Shown: positions 29,363-35,429 of the stretch, in pieces
How positions within the stretch are numbered: the stretch's first letter is position 1
Layout of the letters: every line of letters begins with the position of its first letter
Origin: Flavobacteriaceae bacterium
GTDB lineage: Bacteria; Bacteroidota; Bacteroidia; Flavobacteriales; Flavobacteriaceae
Direction of reading: 5' to 3'
Assembly: GCA_947483075.1 (NCBI GenBank)
Contig: CANKLE010000004.1
Coordinates: 124,001 to 188,000 of the forward strand
DNA length: 64,000 nt
Notes under the pieces: model-generated
The model's input: only the letters and a program-made list of their open reading frames with translations
Database searches by the model: none
What the model was told of the DNA's origin: nothing
Translations under genes and position numbers: made by a program

Positions 29363-29436
29363 AGCCGGCGGAGGGACTCGAACCCACGACCTGCTGATTA
29401 CAAATCAGCTGCTCTAGCCAACTGAGCTACGCTGGC
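29363..29436 (-). tRNA. tRNA-Thr (TGT)
   Basis: The minus strand reads GCCAGCGTAGCTCAGTTGG with anticodon loop TTTGTAA (TGT). The acceptor partner is CGCCGGC, so position 4 is A opposite C at 69, an A-C mismatch in an otherwise G-C-rich stem. The T stem GTGGG/CCCTC also has a T-T mismatch. It is the first tRNA of the operon. Confidence 0.95.
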
Positions 29437-29444
29437 ATATACAA

Positions 29445-29473
29445 TAAAAAAAGTCCGCTATTTCTAACGGACT
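29445..29473 (-). terminator. Terminator of the rpsU-xerC-hpf side, overlapping the tRNA start region
   Basis: AGTCCG/CGGACT form a stem with a 10-nt loop, followed on the minus strand by TTTTTTTATTG. It is downstream of hpf, and the -7 element of the tRNA promoter ends 2 bases before it. Confidence 0.75.
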
Positions 29474-29474
29474 G

Positions 29475-29504
29475 CAAATGTATATCATTTTGTTTTTTAA
29501 TCAA
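29475..29504 (-). promoter_or_regulatory. Consensus promoter of the tRNA-tuf operon
   Basis: On the minus strand TTG, 19 bases, TACATTTG is a perfect match to the Bacteroidota promoter. The -7 element ends 39 bases before tRNA-Thr(TGT). The same -7 sequence serves rpsU. Confidence 0.8.
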
Positions 29505-29528
29505 AACATTTTTATTGAAAATTTTACG

Positions 29529-29831
29529 CTAAATATGCTCTCTTGTTTTTTCTTTTCTTTTCATTACCAAACGTTCCAAAGATTCGGTTGCCAACTCCAC
29601 TGCTTCTTCAAAAGTTTTGCACTGTTTTTTAACTATGAAATCATCTCCAGGTACATGAATTTTTATTTCTACTGTTTTATTTTCTTTATCACTGGTGTTT
29701 TCAACCTTTAAAAAAACATCTGAAGCAACAATTTTATCGTAGTACTTTTCTAATTTACTCATGCGTTCTTGAACAAATTCTACCAATTTTCGGTCAGCTG
29801 TAAAATTAACCGCGTGCACATTAACTTTCAT
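29529..29831 (-). CDS. hpf: Ribosome hibernation-promoting factor, short form
   Basis: The 100-aa protein has the HPF/RaiA fold: MKVNVHAVNFTADRKLVEFVQERMSKLEKYYDKI followed by ASDVFLKVENTSD and FIVKKQCKTFEEAVELATESLERLVMKRKEK. It binds the decoding region of the 30S subunit in stationary phase. It lacks the C-terminal dimerisation domain of long HPF, so it is of the short type. It lies 31 bases after the xerC-like gene and ahead of the tRNA-tuf operon, a translation-related setting. Confidence 0.9.
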   Translation of the reverse strand: MKVNVHAVNFTADRKLVEFVQERMSKLEKYYDKIVASDVFLKVENTSDKENKTVEIKIHVPGDDFIVKKQCKTFEEAVELATESLERLVMKRKEKTREHI

Positions 29832-29862
29832 AATACTTTAATTTAAATTAAACAATACCAAA

Positions 29863-30759
29863 CTAGTTCTGGCTTCTGGGATGAGCGTTGCCGTAAATCT
29901 TTTTTAGTTCTGCTAAACTACTGTGCGTATAAACTTGCGTCGAGGCCAAACTAGAATGTCCTAATAATTCTTTTACCGAATTGATGTCGGCTCCGTTATT
30001 TAATAAGTGCGTGGCAAAAGTATGTCTCAATATATGTGGACTTCTTTTTACCTTCTCGGAGACATTACTAAAGTAATGATTTATTAGCCTGTACACAAAG
30101 GAATCATTCAATTTAACTCCTTTTTTTGTCAAAAAAAAGTGTTCTAAATCTTTAATCTGCTCTAGCTTAGATCGTTCAGTTAGATAACGTTTTATTTGAT
30201 CTACTAAAATTGAATGTATCGGAACTATTCTTTCTTTGTTGCGTTTTCCCAACACCTTAAGACTTGTGATTGCCGCATCAATACTACCCAATTTAAGTTG
30301 AATCAATTCGGCTCTACGAATACCGGTCGTGTAAAACAAATCTATGATTAATTTGTCGCGAGTGCCTTCAAACCCATCGGGAAAACTTAGAAAATTCAAC
30401 ACTTGATTTACTTCGGTTTCAGAAAAAGGAATTTGTATTTTTTTGGGAGTTTTAAGCGCTTTGTGTTTTAATAAAGGACTGACCTCTATTTGCTTTGACT
30501 TCAATAAAAATTTGTAGTACGATTTTAGTGAGGCCACTTTTCTATTTACTGACGAGTTTGACAGCTCTTGATCTACCATCCAAACTATCCAACTTCTGAT
30601 CTGACTGTAGTTTGCTTCAAGCAAGCTGCGTTGGTCAAATTCTTGTTTCAAGAAATCAGCAAAAAAGGACAAATCCCGACCATAGCCATTTACGGTATGC
30701 ATAGAGTATTTTTTCTCTAGTGCTAAATAATCTTGAAAGGCTTGTTGCGTTTGATCCAT
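29863..30759 (-). CDS. xerC: Tyrosine recombinase XerC/XerD type
   Basis: Xer recombinases resolve chromosome dimers at dif. The 298-aa protein has the N-terminal SAM-like DNA-binding domain (QAFQDYLALEKKYSMHTVNGYGRDLSFFADFL). Catalytic residues are Arg148 (TTGIRRAEL), His242 and Arg245 (PHILRHTF), His268 (LLGHSS) and the nucleophile Tyr277 (VYTHSS). Full length and context in a ribosomal operon argue for a housekeeping Xer protein rather than a mobile-element integrase. XerC versus XerD cannot be settled here. Its ATG directly abuts the T-run of the rpsU terminator, so it has no room for its own promoter. Confidence 0.88.
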   Translation of the reverse strand: MDQTQQAFQDYLALEKKYSMHTVNGYGRDLSFFADFLKQEFDQRSLLEANYSQIRSWIVWMVDQELSNSSVNRKVASLKSYYKFLLKSKQIEVSPLLKHKALKTPKKIQIPFSETEVNQVLNFLSFPDGFEGTRDKLIIDLFYTTGIRRAELIQLKLGSIDAAITSLKVLGKRNKERIVPIHSILVDQIKRYLTERSKLEQIKDLEHFFLTKKGVKLNDSFVYRLINHYFSNVSEKVKRSPHILRHTFATHLLNNGADINSVKELLGHSSLASTQVYTHSSLAELKKIYGNAHPRSQN

Positions 30760-30809
30760 AAAAAAACCGTTAGTATCAAAGGTATTAAACTTTGTGTACT
30801 AACGGTTTT
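30760..30809 (-). terminator. Strong terminator between rpsU and the xerC-like gene
   Basis: AAAACCGTTAGTA and TACTAACGGTTTT form a 13-bp perfect stem. The loop itself contains CAAAG/CTTTG, extending the hairpin. On the minus strand a run of T follows and ends one base before the xerC ATG. Confidence 0.9.
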
Positions 30810-30828
30810 ATGTATTCGAAAATTACTA

Positions 30829-31023
30829 CTAACTTTCTAAATTGTCTCGCATGTTCTGAATGTAAGCCGCTTTCTGGATTTTCATTCTATTGGTCACAGA
30901 AGGTTTAATAAAAGCCTGACGTGCACGCAACTGACGAACAGTTCCAGTTTTGTCAAATTTTCTTTTATAGCGCTTTAATGCTCTATCGATATTTTCTCCG
31001 TCTTTAATTGGTATAATTAACAT
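30829..31023 (-). CDS. rpsU: 30S ribosomal protein bS21
   Basis: The 64-aa protein MLIIPIKDGENIDRALKRYKRKFDKTGTVRQLRARQAFIKPSVTNRMKIQKAAYIQNM is a typical Bacteroidota bS21. In Flavobacterium ribosomes bS21, with bS18 and bS6, is known to hold the 16S anti-Shine-Dalgarno and so reduce SD use genome-wide. This gene is unusual for the window in having a full SD (AGGAGGTG, 8 bases before the ATG) and a perfect consensus promoter. It is followed by a strong terminator. This supports autoregulation: free anti-SD, exposed when bS21 is scarce, would favour rpsU translation. Confidence 0.96.
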   Translation of the reverse strand: MLIIPIKDGENIDRALKRYKRKFDKTGTVRQLRARQAFIKPSVTNRMKIQKAAYIQNMRDNLES

Positions 31024-31031
31024 AATATAGA

Positions 31032-31039
31032 CACCTCCT
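31032..31039 (-). promoter_or_regulatory. Full-length Shine-Dalgarno of rpsU
   Basis: Minus-strand AGGAGGTG is fully complementary to the 16S 3' tail CACCTCCT. The spacing to the ATG is 8 bases. Other genes I inspected in the window (tuf, rplL) show no comparable SD. Confidence 0.9.
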
Positions 31040-31052
31040 CTCGTTAAGGCCG

Positions 31053-31082
31053 CAAATGTAATTAATAATTAATAAGTAACAA
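31053..31082 (-). promoter_or_regulatory. Perfect consensus promoter of rpsU
   Basis: On the minus strand TTG, 19 bases, TACATTTG. The -7 element ends 29 bases before the ATG. Confidence 0.82.
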
Positions 31083-31129
31083 TTAATAATTTAAAAAACT
31101 TTCCTGTAGCAGTACTATTTGGGCTTTGG

Positions 31130-31145
31130 TCCCGAAGCCTCGGGA
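31130..31145. repeat. Small REP-like palindrome
   Basis: TCCCGA-AGCC-TCGGGA forms a 6-bp stem with a 4-nt loop between the acyl-CoA dehydrogenase stop and the rpsU promoter. Such CCCGA/TCGGG palindromes are often dispersed in Flavobacterium genomes; copy number cannot be judged here. Confidence 0.4.
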
Positions 31146-31160
31146 TTCAATATTGCCAAA

Positions 31161-32333
31161 TTAGTGCTTCACTGCTGGTTGGTAATTTTGTTTGTCAATA
31201 ATCATCTTCGATAAAATTTCTCTGAGAATTTCTGAGGTACCGCCACCAATTGGACCCAAACGACTGTCGCGCAACAAGCGAGCCATCGGATAGTCTTCCA
31301 TATATCCGTAGCCTCCCAGCATTTGCAAACAGCTGTATATTACTTCGTCGGCTACCTTGGTTGATTTTAATTTGGACATTGTGGCTTCCTTCACTACATA
31401 TTCCCCTTTGTTCAACCGGTCAATGGCTGCGTAATTAAACAATTTGCAATGCGCTACTTCTGTAGCATGATCCACCATTGTGTGTCTCAAGGCTTGAAAA
31501 CTATTGATTTTTACACCAAATGCTTCCCGTTGTGCCATATAATCAATGGTATAATCAATCGCGTATTCTGCGCGAGCATGCGCGTTTACTCCCATAATTA
31601 ATCGCTCTAAAGCGAAATGCTGCATGATATAAGGAAAGCCTTTACCCGCTTCGCCCATCAGGTTGCTAGCCGGAATGACCACGTTGTCGAATGCAATTTC
31701 AGCCGTATCAGATGCACGCCATCCCAATTTATCTAGTTTGGTTGCTGTAATCCCTTTCAGATTTGTGTCAACCAAGAACATACTGATTCCTTTATTGCCC
31801 AGTGCTGCATTGGTTTTGGCCGCCACTACATAATAATCTGCATACACGCCATTGGTGATGAATGTTTTTGAACCATTGAGCACATAAGAATCGCCTTGTA
31901 GCTCTGCCGTTGTTTTCATACCAGCTACATCGCTTCCTCCAAATGGCTCGGTAATGCACAAGGCTCCTATTTTATCACCCAAAATACTGGGAACCAAATA
32001 ATCCTGTTTCATTTGTTCATTCCCTTCGGCATGCAGGTGCGTCATGGCCAAATAAGCATGTGCCCACATGGCTGCTGCAAATCCTGATGATTTAATTTTT
32101 TGAAGTTCTTCTAAAAAGATTACGGTATAAAACAAATCCAAATTTAGGCCTCCATAGGCCTCGGGATAGTTAAGTCCGAAAAAACCCATTTCTCCCATTT
32201 TTTTCCAGATGAAACGCTCTATAGTTCCTGTTTTTTCCCATTTTTCGATATGGGGAACCACTTCTTTTTGCAAAAAATCTTGGAAACTGGCTCGGAATAA
32301 TTCGTGTTCTTCGGTGAAGTAATTTGAGTTCAT
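31161..32333 (-). CDS. Acyl-CoA dehydrogenase
   Basis: This FAD enzyme introduces the alpha-beta double bond in acyl-CoA substrates. I start at MNSNYFTEEHELFRASFQDFLQKEVVPH, the conserved N-terminus; the track's 33 extra residues overlap the upstream gene. Signatures are ALCITEPFGGSDVAGMKTTAELQGDSYVLNGSKTFITNG, GWRASDTAEIAFDNVVIP, REAFGVKINSFQALRHTMVD and the C-terminal LGGYGYMEDYPMARLLRDSRLGPIGGGTSEILREI. The position of the catalytic Glu in this branch is variable and I do not assign it. The 390-aa length is typical. Substrate chain length cannot be read from the sequence. Confidence 0.93.
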   Translation of the reverse strand: MNSNYFTEEHELFRASFQDFLQKEVVPHIEKWEKTGTIERFIWKKMGEMGFFGLNYPEAYGGLNLDLFYTVIFLEELQKIKSSGFAAAMWAHAYLAMTHLHAEGNEQMKQDYLVPSILGDKIGALCITEPFGGSDVAGMKTTAELQGDSYVLNGSKTFITNGVYADYYVVAAKTNAALGNKGISMFLVDTNLKGITATKLDKLGWRASDTAEIAFDNVVIPASNLMGEAGKGFPYIMQHFALERLIMGVNAHARAEYAIDYTIDYMAQREAFGVKINSFQALRHTMVDHATEVAHCKLFNYAAIDRLNKGEYVVKEATMSKLKSTKVADEVIYSCLQMLGGYGYMEDYPMARLLRDSRLGPIGGGTSEILREILSKMIIDKQNYQPAVKH

Positions 32334-32358
32334 TGACAAAGTAAATTGTATTATTTTT

Positions 32359-33225
32359 TTAGAATTCCAAATATAAGGCAATAATATTGACTTTATCAAC
32401 AGGAAATTGATCGATTTTTGGCAAATCTTCAATTGTTAATGGCTGATCATTTTTGCTTCTGTAGATCAAAATTGATTTTGCAACAGTATAATTTACATAG
32501 GGGACTTGGAGCAATTCCTTCAGACTGCAACTGTTAATTTTGATTTTCTGAACCACAGGCAACTCACTCACTTCGAAGTAACTATTGAGTCGTTCGATTA
32601 CTTCCGGCTGCAATCCCCATATGAAATTCAATTGCTCCATACTTACGAAAGCACCTAATTTTTGTCGAGCCTGTAAAATACGGTCGGACAAGCCATCGCC
32701 AATTCCATAAATTTGTTTCAAGTCATCGGCAGAAGCGGTATTGATGTCTTTTTTTACAACAGGCGCTAAAGACTTAGATTTGGTAGCATATTGGTTTTTT
32801 TGGCGCGATTGAGTGACCCAATCTGGAAACTTAAAATACACGCGCATTAGTTGAAGCGTAGAATCTGAAACACCGGTAATTTGCTGAAATTCTTGGGCTG
32901 AATTTACATACAAGTTTTGCTTGCGATAGGCACGCAACCGATTAATTTCAACTAAACTCATGCCAAATTTATAGGCCTTGTAATCGCTTATAAAATTTGG
33001 ATTGAACGGATAAATCGGGTATGATTTCCGGGCTGTTGTGGCAGCGGATTCATCTGGCAAATTGAGTGATACCCATTTTGTTGGCTGATGAGCAGCTGGC
33101 GGCAAAGAACTGATGTAAAAATAAATCCCTTGCAAACAACTAATTGTTGTAAGCAGAACCCATAGGGCAGTTTGTTGGGTTTTGGTAAATTCGAAAAAGG
33201 AAGTAAAGGCGTGTAATTTTTTCAT
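32359..33225 (-). CDS. Membrane-anchored helix-hairpin-helix (ComEA-like) protein
   Basis: The 288-aa protein has one TM helix near the N-terminus (ALWVLLTTISCLQGIYFYISSL) and then probably a periplasmic portion. At least two, possibly three, ComEA-type helix-hairpin-helix units follow: KFGMSLVEINRLRAYRKQN ... FQQITGVSDSTLQLM, INTASADDLKQIYGIGDGLSDRILQARQKLGAF and INSCSLKELLQVPYVNYTVAKSILIYRSKN. ComEA binds DNA during natural transformation, but Bacteroidota carry many such proteins with unproven roles. The stop lies 25 bases before the acyl-CoA dehydrogenase start. Confidence 0.82.
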   Translation of the reverse strand: MKKLHAFTSFFEFTKTQQTALWVLLTTISCLQGIYFYISSLPPAAHQPTKWVSLNLPDESAATTARKSYPIYPFNPNFISDYKAYKFGMSLVEINRLRAYRKQNLYVNSAQEFQQITGVSDSTLQLMRVYFKFPDWVTQSRQKNQYATKSKSLAPVVKKDINTASADDLKQIYGIGDGLSDRILQARQKLGAFVSMEQLNFIWGLQPEVIERLNSYFEVSELPVVQKIKINSCSLKELLQVPYVNYTVAKSILIYRSKNDQPLTIEDLPKIDQFPVDKVNIIALYLEF

Positions 33226-33251
33226 GGCGTATATAGAATTTATAAAGGTTG

Positions 33252-33479
33252 TCAGAGATCAAAAACCGAAGTGCGTTTAGACCGAATTAAGTCTTTTAGT
33301 CTAAGCCAAAAGGCAAGGGTAAGGTATACCCCAAACCAAAGTCCTGCTGTAGCAAAAGAAATGTAAATAAAAAACAAACGAACACTGTTGGCGCGCATGC
33401 CCAAGCGATCAGCCAAGCGAGACGACACATGAAACCCGTGTTTTTCAAAAAAATACTTTAACTGAATTACTATTGACAT
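33252..33479 (-). CDS. Small PspC-domain protein
   Basis: The 75-aa product resembles the PspC domain: an N-terminal helix (LKYFFEKHGFHVSSRLADRLGMRANSVRLFFIYISF) followed by a hydrophobic segment (FATAGLWFGVYLTLAFWL) and a basic tail. PspC-type proteins sit in the inner membrane and take part in envelope stress sensing in some bacteria. No other psp gene is nearby. It lies 26 bases upstream of the helix-hairpin-helix gene on the same strand and may be cotranscribed. Confidence 0.7.
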   Translation of the reverse strand: MSIVIQLKYFFEKHGFHVSSRLADRLGMRANSVRLFFIYISFATAGLWFGVYLTLAFWLRLKDLIRSKRTSVFDL

Positions 33480-33546
33480 AAAATCGGGCTAAGGAATACG
33501 TAGTGTAAAACTAAAAAAAATCGACTTAGTACCTGCGCAAGTGGTA

Positions 33547-34035
33547 TTATTTTAACAAATAGAGTTTGGCACATGCTCGCGCATCTGATAGGGCTTCGTG
33601 GTGTTGCAAAGCAATGTTATTTTGTGCACTGCAATAACTAAGATTTGCTGGCTTATATCCTTTGGCCCTGTATATTTTGCAGGTGCATTCCCATCGATCA
33701 GCGAGCTGTAATTCTGCATACTGCAACCCATAATAATCCATAGTTTTGGCGAGCACATTTCGATCAAATTGTTCGTTGTGAGCCACCACTACTTCGCCTT
33801 CCAATCTGCTTTTTATTTCAGAATACAATTGGGCGAAATTAGGTTTCTGATGAGTATGATGAGGCTGGATGCCGTGCACGCGTATATTATGATAAGAATA
33901 CTCATTATTTGGCGGCTGAATCAAGGCGTAATATTCCTCAACAATTTGACTGTCACGAACGGTTACAATACCCACAGCACAAGCACTGTAAAACTGAGCG
34001 GTAGCCGTTTCAAAATCAATAGCGGTGAAGTTCAT
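33547..34035 (-). CDS. DnaQ-like 3'-5' exonuclease (DEDDh)
   Basis: The 162-aa protein is a compact exonuclease domain. Exo I reads FTAIDFETA with the metal-binding Asp and Glu, Exo II VVAHNEQFDRNVL with Asp, and Exo III HEALSDARACAKLYLL with His and Asp, placing it in the DEDDh class. The residue pattern suggests it is active. Family members trim DNA or RNA 3' ends; without a polymerase or UvrC/helicase fusion the substrate is unknown. Its start is 2 bases from the end of the cystathionine beta-synthase-like gene, so the two are cotranscribed. Confidence 0.85.
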   Translation of the reverse strand: MNFTAIDFETATAQFYSACAVGIVTVRDSQIVEEYYALIQPPNNEYSYHNIRVHGIQPHHTHQKPNFAQLYSEIKSRLEGEVVVAHNEQFDRNVLAKTMDYYGLQYAELQLADRWECTCKIYRAKGYKPANLSYCSAQNNIALQHHEALSDARACAKLYLLK

Positions 34036-34037
34036 GC

Positions 34038-35399
34038 TTATTTGATAGTTCCTATTATATCATATTTGGTTACAATGTGGTGCTTCCCGTTTTCTAATTG
34101 AATCAATACCGCTTGATTTTCTTTAGTAAACAAAGGCGTGATTTCCTGAATTGGCGTATTTGCCTGTACAACCGGATAAGGCTTGCCCATAACTGATCTT
34201 ATGGGTTTATCGGCCGCATTTTTATCAGAAACATACAACTCAAACAACTTAGATTCATCAACCGAACCCACAAAGCCTGTAATATCTATAACTGGAATTT
34301 GCGATATTTTGTATTTACGCATCCGTTCAATGGCGTGAGACACCAATTCTTCGGTGCGCACCACCACCAATGGCTGATTCACATGATCCTGAATCACGTC
34401 GATCGCTTTGGTGATTTCCTCATCCAAAAAGCCTCGCTCGCGCATCCAATCGTCATTAAACATCTTGCCCACATAACGGCTGCCGGAATCATGAAACAAC
34501 ACAACCACAACATCTTCTGGTTTGAAATGTTCTTTTAACTGCAACAATCCTTTTATGGCTGATCCTGCCGAATTCCCTACAAAAATACCTTCTTCGAGCG
34601 CAATTCTTCGGGTATAGACGGCGGCATCTTTATCGGTTACTTTGGTAAATCCATCAATCAAAGAAAAATCAACGTTTTTGGGAAGAATGTCTTCACCGAT
34701 ACCTTCGGTGATGTAGGAATAGATTTCATTCTCGTCAAAGATGCCCGTTTCGTGGTATTTTTTGAATACCGAACCATAGGTGTCAATGCCCCAGATTTTG
34801 ATGTTTGGGTTTTGTTCTTTTAAGTATTTAGCTGTGCCCGAAATGGTTCCGCCAGTTCCTACTCCCACCACAAAATGGGTAATCTTCCCATCGGTTTGTT
34901 CCCAAATTTCAGGTCCGGTTTGTTCGTAATGGGCAATGGCATTAGAAGGGTTATCGTATTGATTTACGTACCAAGAATTGGGCGTTTCTTCGCCCAAGCG
35001 TTTAGAAACAGAGTAATAAGAACGCGGATCGGTTGGCTCTACATCGGTAGGACAAACCACAACTTTGGCACCCACTGCGCGTAAAATATCCATTTTTTCT
35101 TTGGATTGCTTGTCGGTAATTACACAGATGAGCTTGTATCCTTTTACAATGGCAGCCAAAGCCAATCCCATACCGGTATTCCCAGACGTACCTTCTATAA
35201 TGGTTCCACCCGGCTGCAATCGGCCATCGGCTTCGGCATCTTCGACCATTTTTACAGCCATTCGGTCTTTTACTGAATTTCCTGGATTAAAGGTCTCGAC
35301 CTTAGCCAAAACCAAGGCATCCACTTCGGCAGTTATTTTGTTTAATCGAACCAAGGGAGTATTTCCAATGGTGCCTAAAATATTTTCTGAATACTTCAT
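34038..35399 (-). CDS. PLP-dependent cystathionine beta-synthase / cysteine synthase with CBS domains
   Basis: The N-terminal 330 residues form a fold-type II PLP enzyme. The PLP lysine is in NPGNSVKDRMAVKM, the substrate loop is EGTSGNTGMGLA, and the phosphate-binding loop is VGTGGTISGTAKYLKEQNP. The C-terminal portion contains a pair of CBS motifs (AIDVIQDHVNQPLVVVRTEELVSHAIERMRKYKISQIPVI and RSVMGKPYPVVQANTPIQEITPLF), a layout shared with eukaryotic cystathionine beta-synthase. It could make cystathionine from serine and homocysteine or cysteine from O-acetylserine; sequence alone does not decide. It is cotranscribed with the exonuclease gene. Confidence 0.9.
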   Translation of the reverse strand: MKYSENILGTIGNTPLVRLNKITAEVDALVLAKVETFNPGNSVKDRMAVKMVEDAEADGRLQPGGTIIEGTSGNTGMGLALAAIVKGYKLICVITDKQSKEKMDILRAVGAKVVVCPTDVEPTDPRSYYSVSKRLGEETPNSWYVNQYDNPSNAIAHYEQTGPEIWEQTDGKITHFVVGVGTGGTISGTAKYLKEQNPNIKIWGIDTYGSVFKKYHETGIFDENEIYSYITEGIGEDILPKNVDFSLIDGFTKVTDKDAAVYTRRIALEEGIFVGNSAGSAIKGLLQLKEHFKPEDVVVVLFHDSGSRYVGKMFNDDWMRERGFLDEEITKAIDVIQDHVNQPLVVVRTEELVSHAIERMRKYKISQIPVIDITGFVGSVDESKLFELYVSDKNAADKPIRSVMGKPYPVVQANTPIQEITPLFTKENQAVLIQLENGKHHIVTKYDIIGTIK

Positions 35400-35429
35400 A
35401 ATACTAAATTGTTTATACAGTTACTTCTG

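Noticed and set aside
29863-30759. Mobile-element integrase next to tRNA genes
   Set aside because: The recombinase has Xer-like length and housekeeping neighbours; there is no att duplication, transposase or foreign gene set nearby.
32334-32432. N-terminal extension of acyl-CoA dehydrogenase in the ORF track
   Set aside because: It overlaps the upstream helix-hairpin-helix gene and lies before the conserved N-terminus.
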